64,000 bases of DNA from Planctomycetota bacterium (lineage in GTDB: Bacteria > Planctomycetota > UBA1135 > GCA-002686595): NCBI GenBank assembly GCA_029259635.1, contig JAJDEU010000020.1:49179-113178 (forward strand), read 5' to 3'. The notes beneath the pieces were generated by a model. It saw nothing but the letters and a program-made list of their open reading frames with translations. It did not search any database and was not told the DNA's origin. A program made the translations under genes and the position numbers. Numbering within the stretch: position 1 is the stretch's first letter; each line of letters opens with the position of its first letter. Below are positions 1 to 9,133 of this stretch, in pieces.

Positions 1-2
1 GA

Positions 3-908
3 GAGACGATCAGGATCAGCGAGGACTCGAGCGGAAACGAGGGCGACGCCGACAGTCGCAATGCAGTCATCAGCGCGGATGGTCTCCTGGTGGTCTTCAG
101 CTCGTTTGCCACGAACCTCGTCCCGAGTGACAACAACGGAGTGCGCGACATATTCAAGCACGACACGGTTTCCGGGATGACCACTCGGGTGAGCGTTCCC
201 AGCCCTGCCGATCAAGTGTCGCTAGGGATCGAAGGAGACCTGGATAGCTTCGTGGCTTCGATGACTGCGGACGGCCGATTCATTGCCTTCGATTCCAAGG
301 CTCCGAACTTGGTACAGAATGACTCCAATGGGCAAGCCGACATCTTCGTCCACGACTCCCTGACGGGCGAGACGACACGCGTAAGCGTCCCTCATCTTCC
401 GTTGCAGTTCATTCTCGGAACTGAAGCATCCTTCACTAGCTTCAATCCGGTCATCAGCGCCGATGGACAGCTCGTCGCCTTCGGTTCTTCTGCCAGTAAC
501 CTCGTTTTGAACGATGCCAACTCGAACCGGGACATCTTCGTTCACAACCGGTCAACTGGAAGCACGGTTCGGGCGAGTGTCGATTCAAACGGCGTCGCTG
601 GCTTTGACTCGAGCATCACCCCATCGATGAGCGCGGATGGTCGATACGTGACCTTTGCCTCGCGTGCTCCGACCCTGGTTGCGGACGACGGAAATGGGGA
701 TCAAGACATCTTTGTTCGCGACCTAGTTACGAACATGACTACGCGAGTCAGCCTTGCCTTCGACGGTGGCGATCCCGAGAAAACCAGTAGCAATCCGAAG
801 ATCAGCGCCGACGGTGCCTTCGTGGTCTTCTCTTCGCTCGCAGGCGATCTCGTTGTCGACGACTCGGGTCCCACCGAAGACGTCTTCCGAATCCGAAACC
901 CGTTCTAG
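3..908 (+). CDS. PD40/TolB-like beta-propeller repeat protein, 5' end outside window
   Basis: The frame is open from the first bases of the window, so the gene begins upstream and only its C-terminal 301 residues are seen. It consists of at least four repeats of about 60 residues, each with an 'SADGxxVxFxSxAxNLVxxDxNxxxDIFxxD' core followed by a 'TxRVS' strand. This is the pattern of PD40/TolB-like WD40-type propellers in exported proteins. GTG at 90 lies inside a repeat and is not the start. The stop TAG (906-908) falls in a CTAG that may be the left end of a degenerate MITE. The protein is probably extracytoplasmic; its function is unknown. Confidence 0.8.
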   Translation, partial: ETIRISEDSSGNEGDADSRNAVISADGLLVVFSSFATNLVPSDNNGVRDIFKHDTVSGMTTRVSVPSPADQVSLGIEGDLDSFVASMTADGRFIAFDSKAPNLVQNDSNGQADIFVHDSLTGETTRVSVPHLPLQFILGTEASFTSFNPVISADGQLVAFGSSASNLVLNDANSNRDIFVHNRSTGSTVRASVDSNGVAGFDSSITPSMSADGRYVTFASRAPTLVADDGNGDQDIFVRDLVTNMTTRVSLAFDGGDPEKTSSNPKISADGAFVVFSSLAGDLVVDDSGPTEDVFRIRNPF

Positions 909-1034
909 CGGGTCGTGCCAATTCAGTTAAAAAGGCCGCAGAACCGGCGCTCGAGGTCCGTGGTTCTACGGCTGAATTGTCGGTCCTAAACTTGATCGGC
1001 GGACAAGTCTGTCCACTCAGTCACGGACTGCTAG
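905..1034. mobile_element. Degenerate MITE copy / hairpin between convergent genes
   Basis: The right end is a 13-base perfect match (1022-1034, CACGGACTGCTAG) to the terminus of the MITE seen intact at 19639-19819 and 37835-38000. The left end (905-921) matches the other terminus at about 13 of 17 positions. The interior holds a long imperfect hairpin, CAATTCAG (919-926) with CTGAATTG (972-979) plus inner GAACC/GGTTC arms. This could act as a two-way terminator for the convergent genes. Both neighbours stop inside its terminal CTAGs. The core of the intact copies is not recognisable, so membership of the family is likely but not certain. Confidence 0.5.
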
Positions 1035-2032
1035 ATGTCGCCGATGGTGATCTCCAAGCCCTCGGCGTAACGAAGCTTGGTCGGCTGGACCATGATGGCC
1101 TGGCTAATGAAGGTCATCCCCACCAAGTTGATGTTGTTCGGGATATCGGCTTTGTGCACGTTCGGTTGACCGGGTCCCATCCATGTTTTAAAGGCACCGA
1201 GGCGAACTCCGCCACCCGGGCCCGTGATCAGCAGTTCGCCGAACTGGGTCGGCCGTCCGCAGGGATAAGACGAACCGGGTAGACCGACGTACCAAGCTGT
1301 CCGTGCGACTCCTGGTGTCATACCGAAAGTGTCCTGGGGATCGTCGATCTCCACCTTCATCGTCTGTCCGATGATGGGACGAGCGCGCAGCACGTCAGAC
1401 TGAGGGTCGCTAAGTTGAGCTTGGAAAATGCTGGTGGGCAGGACGTGGATGCGGTCGATGAGGAAGTCCGTCGATCGACCGGAAACCTCAAATGTGTGCG
1501 TACCGGCATCGAGGTCATGAATCGGAAGACTGTCGGTGTCGTCGTAGAGAGCATCGAAGCTCCAAACGCCAACACTTCCGGGACCCGTGTTGTTGTAGAC
1601 CTTTTCCCAAGTTCCGCCATCCAGGCGAACCCAGCAATCGTTGCCCTCGGTCCAGTCGGGATTGTCGTGGCGGACATGCATGCGGATCACGTACGTGTCC
1701 GCAGCACTGAGCTCGAAGTTGAAGGTCAGGGTGTCCACATTGGGCGTGCCAAAGAGATTCGGACCATTCCAGCGGAAGTAGGAGTCGCCCCCATACCCAC
1801 TGACTATGCTTTCCTCGACCCAATCACCGATGGGTTGTTGGGACTCCATTTCCATCACAACCACGTTGTTCGGGTCAACGTAGGTGAGCGGCAGAACTGT
1901 CTGGGGCACGATGCTTCCCGCGGGTGCAGGCTGCGTGCAGGGCACAATGACTTGGGTCGTGCCGGGCGTTTGCGCGCTGTCAAAGGCGGCCAGCGAACTA
2001 AGAGCAAAGAGAACGCAGAGTGTGGATTTCAT
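1031..2032 (-). CDS. Exported protein with carbohydrate-binding-like beta-sandwich
   Basis: The start at 2032 is chosen because it opens directly on a signal peptide (MKSTLCVLFALSSLAAF, then a likely cut after DSA). The longer frame upstream adds 29 residues that do not look like protein. Residues of about 60-190 have the alternation of a galactose-binding or CBM-like beta sandwich ('FNFELSAADTYVIRMHVRHD', 'CWVRLDGGTWEKVY', 'AGTHTFEVSGRSTDFLIDRI'), similar in style to domains that present a trailing Asp/Arg strand. The C-terminal 120 residues are a second, unrecognised beta-rich domain. The product is probably secreted or surface-bound. The stop TAG is provided by a MITE-like terminal CTAG. 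Confidence 0.75.
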   Translation of the reverse strand: MKSTLCVLFALSSLAAFDSAQTPGTTQVIVPCTQPAPAGSIVPQTVLPLTYVDPNNVVVMEMESQQPIGDWVEESIVSGYGGDSYFRWNGPNLFGTPNVDTLTFNFELSAADTYVIRMHVRHDNPDWTEGNDCWVRLDGGTWEKVYNNTGPGSVGVWSFDALYDDTDSLPIHDLDAGTHTFEVSGRSTDFLIDRIHVLPTSIFQAQLSDPQSDVLRARPIIGQTMKVEIDDPQDTFGMTPGVARTAWYVGLPGSSYPCGRPTQFGELLITGPGGGVRLGAFKTWMGPGQPNVHKADIPNNINLVGMTFISQAIMVQPTKLRYAEGLEITIGDI

Positions 2033-2681
2033 GGTGTCGAATCGCAGAGGGGTAGAAGGCAAATCGTCTGACGAAGGGGGCCAAATACCAACTAATTCGT
2101 ATCCCGCTGAAAACCGCAAAGTCCCATTTTTCTCCGATTTTCAAGCGCCCGCTTCGAGGAACCAAGATCCAGGCACCCGCAAATGCGTTCTACGTCGTCG
2201 CTAGTCGTCCGTGATGCAGGTGCGATGCCCGATAAGCGGGAGATTCACCGCTCGGGTTAGTGCCCGGAAACGGCGGCTGTAATCTGGATCGCAACTCCTG
2301 CCTTCATGCGAAACTCGCAGCGAGCTAGCGACAGAACGCGCTCGGTATCCATCGACAGTAGCAGAGCATGGTGAATTCGGTCGCCGCCTCTCTTCAGCGC
2401 CGAAACGACGCTCCTCCTCGTACTCCGAGTTGGGCGCCGACATCAACTCATCTCCACCAACGATCCGCTAAAGGTCGGTCCGCCGAGTCTGCTGAATGCC
2501 TTCTCGAAACTTGCGTTCATCGACCGAGTACACCGCCCCCAGGTGATTTCAATCACGTCGGAACGGTCCGTACAGAATGCCGAGGTAGTTCGTGAAGGGA
2601 CGGGGTCGCTACTTTCTAATTGTGCGCTGCGCGAGCAGCCGGAGAGCTGAAGCCGCAATTCTGTCCTTCTGATTCGGCTCC
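2033..2681. other. Gene-free stretch with a MITE half-copy
   Basis: No convincing gene is seen. Short open frames exist on both strands (for example 2443-2658 and 2201-2446 on the minus strand), but none has a start signal, signal peptide or recognisable motif. Bases 2201-2275 are clearly a copy of the MITE left half. The remainder may be decayed coding DNA. Confidence 0.5.
2201..2327 (+). mobile_element. Degenerate MITE copy (left half well conserved)
   Basis: It starts with CTAG and TCCGTG at the same spacing as the intact elements. After about 48 bases it carries the family core CGGGTTAGTGCCCGGAAACG (2253-2272), which differs by one base from the core of the copy at 37835-38000. The right half is decayed; a CTAG at 2324-2327 could be the old right end. 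It has no coding capacity. Confidence 0.6.
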
Positions 2682-3575
2682 ATGCATCACGACCTCGCCC
2701 CCTCTGGCTTGTTGCGCGCTTTCCTTCCGTGTGCTGCGGCGATCAGCTTGCTCTTGACCACGGGGTGCAGCTCCGCAACGCCGCTTCCTCGCAAGCGAGT
2801 CCAACTCCTCGCGAGTACGCGTCCCGTCGAAACAACCCCGGCGAATTACGTGCGGCAATCAGGGGAGACCACAGAGCAAGTCGATCCGAGGAGCCGATTC
2901 CGGCGCGATGTCGCGGAAGCGCCCGCCATCGTTGCGGACGACTTGTTGAACATCTATTCGTCTCTGGATTCGTGGGCTGTTTTGGGGAGCGCCTATTTGG
3001 GCGGCAGAGCCCTCGATGAGATCGGCTTCCAAGATTCCACGACGAAGTATTTTCGGCGGCACTCGATTTTCGGCAGCTCCGCCAGTGACGCGCTCGACTT
3101 TGCCGGAAAAGGACAAGTGCTGATCGCGGGTAGCGGGCTTTGGTATCTGTGGGCATATAACCGCGACAACGAAGCCGACGTGATCGAGTCGAAGTTGCTC
3201 TTGCGTTGCCTGATGTCGACGGGCATATCGACTCTTACCTTCAAGAGCGTGTTCAACGACCGGCGCCCTAACGGCGGATCCAAAGCCTTCCCGAGCGGGC
3301 ATGCGGCCATGAGTGTCGCAACGGCAACTTCGCTCTGGTACAGCTACGGTCCGCGCGCAGGATTGCCGGCCGCCGCGCTTGCAGCACTCATCTCCGTGCA
3401 ACGCCTCGACTCTCAGTACCATGACTTGGATGACATCATCAGCGGCATGGCGCTGGGCTGGCTAGTGGCTTCCTCGATCCGTCGAGAGGAACCACTCCGT
3501 CTCTTTGGAGCGTCCGTGTATCCGGGCGTTAGCGAGCGCGGGCAACTCGCGTTGCTGCTTCGTTGGGAGCACTGA
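2682..3575 (+). CDS. PAP2-family phosphatase, lipoprotein
   Basis: A type-2 phosphatidic-acid-phosphatase-like protein of 297 residues. The N-terminus has a hydrophobic stretch ending in a lipobox (LLLTTGC, Cys at about residue 29), so it is probably lipid-anchored in the envelope. All three signature motifs of the family are present: K-x6-RP in 'KSVFNDRRP', PSGH in 'FPSGHAAMS', and R-x5-H-x3-D in 'QRLDSQYHDLDD'. These supply the phosphate-binding pocket and the catalytic His pair, so it should be active, on lipid phosphates or similar substrates. The start fits the signal peptide. It stands alone. Confidence 0.88.
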   Translation: MHHDLAPSGLLRAFLPCAAAISLLLTTGCSSATPLPRKRVQLLASTRPVETTPANYVRQSGETTEQVDPRSRFRRDVAEAPAIVADDLLNIYSSLDSWAVLGSAYLGGRALDEIGFQDSTTKYFRRHSIFGSSASDALDFAGKGQVLIAGSGLWYLWAYNRDNEADVIESKLLLRCLMSTGISTLTFKSVFNDRRPNGGSKAFPSGHAAMSVATATSLWYSYGPRAGLPAAALAALISVQRLDSQYHDLDDIISGMALGWLVASSIRREEPLRLFGASVYPGVSERGQLALLLRWEH

Positions 3576-3912
3576 TCACGGGCCGAATACGCTGGGATTG
3601 ACGTACCGATCCGAGCATAGATGGACAGGGCACCTAAATTCCCGGGTAGACTGTCCCCAATCATCCGCCAATGCCCTCGATACCCGAGGTAGAGGCTCCG
3701 CCTCCTGACCCATATGTCGCAGGTTCGAGTCTCTTCGCCCGCTTCATAAGGGCCTAGCACGGCGGCAGTCCGTGCCGGTTGGAGGAAAGCGAGTTTGTAG
3801 GATACAAGGGAGTGTCGCAGATAAGCGCCATATGTACGCGGCTGCTACCGTCTACATACCGTCGCCACGGCGCGATTCGCTCGATTCAGACCACCCGTTT
3901 TAGCGCACGCGC
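3576..3912. other. Gene-free stretch with tRNA-like remnant
   Basis: No gene is seen. The stretch holds a tRNA-like 3' portion (about 3685-3746) and, just after it, a short hairpin GCACGG/CCGTGC (3757-3774). Confidence 0.5.
3685..3746 (+). pseudogene. tRNA-like remnant (D-loop to acceptor 3' strand)
   Basis: The order of elements is that of a tRNA: GGTAGAG (D-loop-like, 3688-3694), a CTCCTGA loop (3702-3708), GTCGCAGG TTCGAGT (T-arm, loop 3724-3730) and CGCCCGC plus TTCA. The T-stem (GCAGG with CTCTT) and anticodon stem do not pair and the 5' acceptor strand is missing, so it cannot be a working tRNA. The same T-loop/acceptor string recurs at 28966-28996 and 30380-30407, around the paralogue of the next gene. 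Confidence 0.4.
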
Positions 3913-4716
3913 ATGACCCAAGAACAAGTCTCCGAGATTCTCGATCACGTTGCGATGACCTATGCGAAATGTTCGAGCTATCGCGATTCCGGGGAGTCGA
4001 CCGAACTTGGAGAAGTAAAGCTCTCTCCGGAAACCCGGCAAACTCCATTCTTCAAATTCTCTACCGCTTTCGTTCGTCCGCGTCAGTTTAGGTTCGAGTT
4101 TAACTTCGAGACCCCGGGGCAAGTGCAGAGCCCCGGATACAACGTCGTCTGGCAGCTTGGAGACAGCACGAGCACATGGTCGAAGGGAAACAACAAGAGG
4201 CAAACTTATCCGAACCGAACCTCGGCTCTTCGCCATTCGCTTTCGGAATCAACGCTATCGGCTCACGTTCTTCCGCATTTGTTGAACCGACGGAAATCAC
4301 GTTCCGTATTGGAATCCCATTACGGAACAACCACCTACAGTGGAGAGCATGAGTTTGAAGGAACAGCCTGCCATCGTCTCGAACATTGCGTCCCCATAGA
4401 TTGCTGGAGCGGCACGGAACGCGAACTTGTGTACATCGAGATTTCATCTCACCTCATACGCAAAACCGGATATGAGCAAGTAGCGGATGCGGAGCGCATG
4501 ATTGACTTTTTTAACGCGCGAATCGAAACGCTTGAGGCAAGCAATAACGATACTGCCTGGGAAGTGAACACTCTCAAGACGTCAGTGATGAATTTGCGAA
4601 GAGGCGGGGCCGGCTTCCAAACCGTTTCCAATCGAACAACCATCTACCGCCCGCAACTCAACTGCGAGATCGAACGCGAAGCCTTCGAGTTCGAGCCGCC
4701 AAGTGAGGCTGGTTGA
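3913..4716 (+). CDS. LolA-like hypothetical protein
   Basis: A 267-residue protein of unknown function without a signal peptide. It starts 'MTQEQVSEIL' and contains an 'FxTAFVRPxQFRFEF' block (about residues 52-66) followed by 'VVWQLG', then ends with a 'YRPQLNCEIExEAFEFEPP' tail. The pattern of beta strands carrying aromatic and basic residues recalls LolA/RseB-like lipoprotein-binding folds; this is inference. A paralogue lies at 29588-30373, where the frame is broken by a TAG, so this copy is the intact one. A tRNA-like remnant precedes it, and the membrane peptidase-like gene follows after 69 bases on the same strand. Confidence 0.75.
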   Translation: MTQEQVSEILDHVAMTYAKCSSYRDSGESTELGEVKLSPETRQTPFFKFSTAFVRPRQFRFEFNFETPGQVQSPGYNVVWQLGDSTSTWSKGNNKRQTYPNRTSALRHSLSESTLSAHVLPHLLNRRKSRSVLESHYGTTTYSGEHEFEGTACHRLEHCVPIDCWSGTERELVYIEISSHLIRKTGYEQVADAERMIDFFNARIETLEASNNDTAWEVNTLKTSVMNLRRGGAGFQTVSNRTTIYRPQLNCEIEREAFEFEPPSEAG

Positions 4717-4785
4717 AAGAATCGAGACACTTGCTCGTTCCAATCGGGGCATAACGCAGCGGGGTCTGCCGGGATCAATGGACTC

Positions 4786-6006
4786 GTGAGAATCGCACAA
4801 AGAATCATGTGGCTTTGCCTAGGCGGCTATTTCGCCTGGCGCCTTGTGGCGTCCGAGTCGGTTAACGGGTGGTTTTTCGCGAACTTCCTCCTCGGTTGCG
4901 TCCTCATCGTCCCGCTTCTCGTTACTCACGAACTAGCACACGCATTCGTCGGCGGTCTTGCCCGCCTCCGAGTTTTTGAAATTCGAATCGGCGTTGGCCG
5001 AGTTCTTTTTAAAGGACGGGTAGGGGCAACCCGGATTTCCGTTCACTCGATTCTGATCGGAGGACACACCCTATTCGCTGCAAAGTCCGCCCGTTGGCTG
5101 CGACTCCGTACGTTCGTTTCGATCCTCGCTGGGCCGGCGCTCCACTTCTTACTCGCCGCCGGTGCCATGCTCTTCCTCGGTCGTGACGGCATCGAAAAAC
5201 ACCTTGGAAGCTCGAATGCCTTGTTTGCTTTCGATGGTTGGGCGGCGTTTATTTATGCGAATGCCTATCTATTCCTAGTCAACATGCTTCCGGCATTCCG
5301 GGGCGAGACCAGACTAGGGATGACCGATGGCTCGCAACTACTAAGGATTCCGTTTCTAGCCAAACCCGAACTCGACGACGTCCTTGCCGCTCATTTGTCG
5401 CTTGAAGCGAACGAGTCACTGCGAGTTGGTAAAATCAGCCAAGCGATACAGATCTATACGGACGGCCTTAAAGAGCACCCTGGCAACTGGCTTCTCCGTC
5501 ACGATTTAAGTTGTGCACAGCTGCTGTGCGGTAATTTTGAGGAGGCGAGGTGCACTCTCAGTGAACTTCGCGAAGCACAGCCCCCGCAAGCGGACGAAAA
5601 CCTTCGGCTCCTACTCGATAACAACTTGGTCTATGCCGAACTCATGACCGGAACAAGAGATCCTCAACGACTTGCTCTCGCGGACGAACTGTCAAAAAAT
5701 ATGCTCGCGCGAAGACCAAACGTCCCCCATTTCCTTGGAACACGGGGCTCGGTACTTGTTCGTCTCGGTCGGCCAGTGGAAGCCATCGAATTGCTCAATA
5801 AGTCCTACAAGCTGCATTCAGAACAAGACAGTCGAGCGATAATTTCGGCCTGGCTATGTCTCGCCCATTCCGCCCTCTCCAATCTCCAACAAGCTCGGGA
5901 TTGGCTGGATAAGGCTCGAGATCGCCCGGGGCTACCGGAAACCCGCATGGCGGAGGATGAGTTTCGATTGCGGTGCAGTGCACACGAATCTGCATCTAAG
6001 GAATGA
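4786..6006 (+). CDS. Site-2-protease-like (M50) membrane protein with TPR domain
   Basis: 406 residues. The N-terminal half is polytopic: helices around residues 5-20, 28-48, 105-130 and 150-170. Helix 2 carries HELAH, the zinc-binding HExxH of M50 proteases. The partner motif is recognisable as 'NMLPAF...TDG', in place of NxxPxxxxDG with a longer gap. The C-terminal 210 residues are TPR-like helical pairs ('EANESLRVGKISQAIQIYTDGLKEHPGNW' region onward). It may therefore cleave or bind a membrane-embedded partner. The start GTG at 4786 is used; ATG at 4807 is an in-frame alternative. It follows the LolA-like gene and may be co-transcribed with it. Confidence 0.75.
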   Translation: MRIAQRIMWLCLGGYFAWRLVASESVNGWFFANFLLGCVLIVPLLVTHELAHAFVGGLARLRVFEIRIGVGRVLFKGRVGATRISVHSILIGGHTLFAAKSARWLRLRTFVSILAGPALHFLLAAGAMLFLGRDGIEKHLGSSNALFAFDGWAAFIYANAYLFLVNMLPAFRGETRLGMTDGSQLLRIPFLAKPELDDVLAAHLSLEANESLRVGKISQAIQIYTDGLKEHPGNWLLRHDLSCAQLLCGNFEEARCTLSELREAQPPQADENLRLLLDNNLVYAELMTGTRDPQRLALADELSKNMLARRPNVPHFLGTRGSVLVRLGRPVEAIELLNKSYKLHSEQDSRAIISAWLCLAHSALSNLQQARDWLDKARDRPGLPETRMAEDEFRLRCSAHESASKE

Positions 6007-6037
6007 AACAGTAGAAGCTCGCTTCACGCTTTGCAGG

Positions 6038-8569
6038 TCACTCGAAGTAGCCCAGCGCTTCCAGCATGTTCGCCGTCTCGGCGTCGAGCTCTTGTCGAGT
6101 ACCAAGCCCTTCTAGAGCACCCGCACCGATATTTCGCAGGGCCTGTTGCCATTCAAGGAGCTCATCTCCGCTCTGTTCGAAGACGTCGACCTGTTCGCCT
6201 GGATCCGTCGCGAGGTCGTACATCACGAAACTTCCGGCGTCCGGTTGATAGATCAATGTATAGCGCTCATCACGCATCGAGTACTGATCGATGGACGGGT
6301 TCCCGTGGTGGGATTCCGAGACGATGAGTCGGGAAGCTTCCTTTAGAAGCGACACTCCGCGCTGACCCGGAAGAGCCGGTAAAGCCAGAAGGTCGAGCGC
6401 CGTCGGCACAACGTCGATGTGACGAACCATCGATTGCACATGGTTTCGCAACGAGGCGAGTGAAGGGTTCCGCGCGGGAAGCTTGAACATCAGAGGCACA
6501 TGAACTTCTTCTCGGAACAGAGTGAGCCCATGCGATTCTTGCCCGTGGTCGCCCAGCCCCTCCCCGTGGTCCGAAGTGAAGATGATCAGCGTCTCCTCGA
6601 AACGCCCGAGCTCTTTCAAATCGTCGAACACGGCCCCAAGCGCCTGATCAACGTGCTCGACTTCGTAGTTATAACGCTGGCGCTTAGCCGCGCTCGCGGG
6701 CGCATCGATGAGCCATAGGGACCACTCGACTTCAATCGCTTCCGAACCTGTGTTCTCAATCACCGCGCGAAACTTTTTACCGGCACTGAAGAGAGCGCCC
6801 TGCTCCAAGCGAATCGGCAACTCACCCTCGGGACCTTCGCATGCAAGCAGGCGAACGATGAACTCGTCATCACCGTCAATGTCGAGCGCGCTCTCTCCCG
6901 GAGGAATCGAAACTTCTCGCTTCCAGTAGACCACCTCGGGCGTCAGAACGGTCTCCTCCGGTTCGCCGCCCAAGGAGATCGTCGCGTGGGCCTCGGCACT
7001 TCCGTGAGCGCGATAGGGTTCGTGCGGATCAGCGTAGTGAAGAAAGAGAAAGAAGGGCGCGTCGGAAGCGGCGATCTCTTCGAGCTCCGAACGAAGACGC
7101 TCGTTCGTCGAACGAGCATTCATATCCCAAAAGAGCTCGTTGTCGTAACGGGTAAATCCCCGGTCGAGTCCACGGCGCGGTACCGCCGGAGCCAGGCTCC
7201 GAATGCTCACCGTCGCTGTAGTGCGGTAGCCGAGCTCCCTCATCCACTCTGCGATCAGAGGAAGGTCGCCGCGAATGCGCGTTCCATTTCGGAGCACGCC
7301 GGCCTCGGAGGGCAGGCGCGACGAAAAGAGCGCCGCATGACTGGGAAGCGTTCGATTGCCGTGACTGTAAGCGCGAGAGAATGAGACACCTGTCGTGGCA
7401 AGCTCATCAAGGTGCGGCGTCTCGCATTGCCCTTCAGGGTCCAAGATGCGATCTGCGCGAAGCGTGTCCGTGACGATCATGAGAAGGTCGGGAAACGAGC
7501 GCGGCGCGATCAATTGAATGCGGTCGAGTTCCACTTCGGCGTGGCCTGCGAGCACGCCGAGTTCGAGTTCAAGGCGCTCGCCGGCTGCTTCCTCCAACTC
7601 GATCGAAATGACGGTGGAAGCCGAGGCGATCTCCGTCGTTTCGTTGTACAGATTCGGACCGCCGTCACGGCCGTGAATTCTGATTTGGAGTTGTGACGAG
7701 GCCCCGGGTTCGAGCGTGCGAACCGATAGTTCAAGTCGACTTCCGGGATGTGCATACAACGCCGTACTCGCCACATACCCCACTAGAAGTCGAACCGTCC
7801 CGCTCGCGCCACCTTCCTCGACGAGGCTCGGTGTTGACGGTGTCGAAGGAATGGCCGCATCCGAAGAGCTCGAATCTTCCACCACCTGAACTCGACCAAC
7901 GGCGATAGAGCGCTTCTGGACGCTATGCCGCTTCTTGGGGTTGGAGGAGATCGACTCGCGTTCCTGCGCCGCCCGGAACTCCACCGAGTTCGCGCCGGCC
8001 TGGGCAAGGCCGTCGCTGAGCGGCAGCGCGACCCTCTGCCAGCCTTCATCCAGCGTGACCTCACCGAGACGATTGCCGTTCAATAGAACTTCGAGTCTCT
8101 GCTCATCGATACCCGGCTCCGGCATCACCTCAATCTCGAGGAAGCGCGCCCGCTCCGGCTGAAGCACCCGCACTTCCAGGCTCGCAATCCGACCTCGAAT
8201 GAACGCGCTGGGCTTCGACTTGCCGCTCAGGGGGCCGTACCAGTTGTCGCCAAACATAAAGCGCTGAGCGCCATCTCCGGCATGCGCTCCGCCGGCAAGA
8301 GCGAGTCGACTCCGAACCGCCGGCCGTAAATCGAAACGCGTTTCTTCCAGCTCTTTACGAGCATCCTCGACGCGAGGCGCGTCACCGCCCCCGCAAGCGC
8401 TGCAGTTCAACGCGACAAGCAACGCGAGCAGAAGGAGGCTGAGTGCGGACCCGAGCTCGATCTCCCTGACTTTCGATCCGCGCTCGAACATCAAATTGGA
8501 GTCGGTCAGACTCTTCACCGTGGAACTTGGCCGTGGCGTCGACTGCGCACTCTTGTCGAGGTTCGTCAT
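6038..8569 (-). CDS. Sulfatase-fold (alkaline phosphatase superfamily) lipoprotein
   Basis: 843 residues. A charged N-terminus leads into a hydrophobic segment and a lipobox-like ALNCSAC (about residues 55-61), so it is an envelope lipoprotein. Residues of about 70-350 form beta-rich domains unlike known sulfatases. The catalytic domain starts at about residue 358 ('DLLMIVTDTLRAD', metal-binding Asp) and has 'RTLPSHAALF' near residue 407, where classical sulfatases have C/S-x-P-S-R. Later come 'FTSDHGEGLGDHG' and 'HVPLMFKLP'. Thr at the nucleophile position suggests a phospho- or sulfo-transferase/hydrolase that does not need formylglycine. A shorter start (MFERG) is possible at residue 27. 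Confidence 0.85.
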   Translation of the reverse strand: MTNLDKSAQSTPRPSSTVKSLTDSNLMFERGSKVREIELGSALSLLLLALLVALNCSACGGGDAPRVEDARKELEETRFDLRPAVRSRLALAGGAHAGDGAQRFMFGDNWYGPLSGKSKPSAFIRGRIASLEVRVLQPERARFLEIEVMPEPGIDEQRLEVLLNGNRLGEVTLDEGWQRVALPLSDGLAQAGANSVEFRAAQERESISSNPKKRHSVQKRSIAVGRVQVVEDSSSSDAAIPSTPSTPSLVEEGGASGTVRLLVGYVASTALYAHPGSRLELSVRTLEPGASSQLQIRIHGRDGGPNLYNETTEIASASTVISIELEEAAGERLELELGVLAGHAEVELDRIQLIAPRSFPDLLMIVTDTLRADRILDPEGQCETPHLDELATTGVSFSRAYSHGNRTLPSHAALFSSRLPSEAGVLRNGTRIRGDLPLIAEWMRELGYRTTATVSIRSLAPAVPRRGLDRGFTRYDNELFWDMNARSTNERLRSELEEIAASDAPFFLFLHYADPHEPYRAHGSAEAHATISLGGEPEETVLTPEVVYWKREVSIPPGESALDIDGDDEFIVRLLACEGPEGELPIRLEQGALFSAGKKFRAVIENTGSEAIEVEWSLWLIDAPASAAKRQRYNYEVEHVDQALGAVFDDLKELGRFEETLIIFTSDHGEGLGDHGQESHGLTLFREEVHVPLMFKLPARNPSLASLRNHVQSMVRHIDVVPTALDLLALPALPGQRGVSLLKEASRLIVSESHHGNPSIDQYSMRDERYTLIYQPDAGSFVMYDLATDPGEQVDVFEQSGDELLEWQQALRNIGAGALEGLGTRQELDAETANMLEALGYFE

Positions 8570-9133
8570 AACCCGGATTTCCCGAACAAGCGGGGTGAGC
8601 GCATCAGCCCAACTAAACAGAGAGTGCTTCGTCGCAAAGCAGCAACGTGATCGGTGACTTCCATGTGATTGAAAAACTCGTCGGCAGGTCCTTCGCCCCT
8701 ACTCGGAAGCGACCACAGTCGACCGCTGCTGCTGAGTCATCGTCTTCCGAGGCGCTGAGGTGAGAGTGCACGACGGCTCGCGCTCGCATTCTACTGCGCA
8801 TTCTACTCGGGAACCCAAAACCCTAGCGATCCAATCGGCGAGCCGTGAACATCTTTCACCGGGTGAGTCCGCCCGGAACTCGTCCGGCCTGCCTTGCTCC
8901 GGTCCGAGTTAATCGCCTGAACTGCGGCAAGCTGTGCGCCTAAGGAAGCTGTGGCAGCAGCGAAGGAGACCGAGCCGCCATCGGCGCTAGGCCGAGCATC
9001 GCGAAGTCATGATCGCGATGCTCGTGAACGCGCACCTCTTCGTCCGACCGGGAGCTTCAGCTCCGCGGAACCATGTCAGGAGAGGAAGCGCAGCAATATC
9101 GGCGGGATCAAGCACCGCACATCATCGTTCCGA
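8570..9133. other. Gene-free stretch
   Basis: No supported gene. It contains a strong hairpin at 8993-9024 and, upstream of the sulfatase-fold gene, a GAGTAGAATGC motif (minus strand, about 8795-8815) that loosely recalls the leader element described at 14149, 27939 and 28622. Confidence 0.5.
8993..9024 (-). terminator. Perfect 12-bp hairpin downstream of FG-GAP gene
   Basis: CGAGCATCGCGA (8993-9004) pairs perfectly with TCGCGATGCTCG (9013-9024) around an 8-base loop. It lies 110 bases past the stop of the minus-strand FG-GAP gene. No T-run follows on either strand, so terminator is a guess; it could also be a processing or binding site. Confidence 0.35.

Noticed and set aside
2201..2658. 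Small genes on the minus strand
   Set aside because: Frames are short, without start signals, and overlap a MITE copy; no recognisable protein pattern.
3685..3746. A working tRNA gene with CCT or TCC anticodon
   Set aside because: The T-stem and anticodon stem do not pair and the 5' acceptor strand is missing; kept only as a remnant.
8690..8815. Possible fourth copy of the repeated leader element, upstream of the sulfatase-fold gene
   Set aside because: Only the GAGTAGAATGC block is similar; the middle and the block near the start codon do not align.
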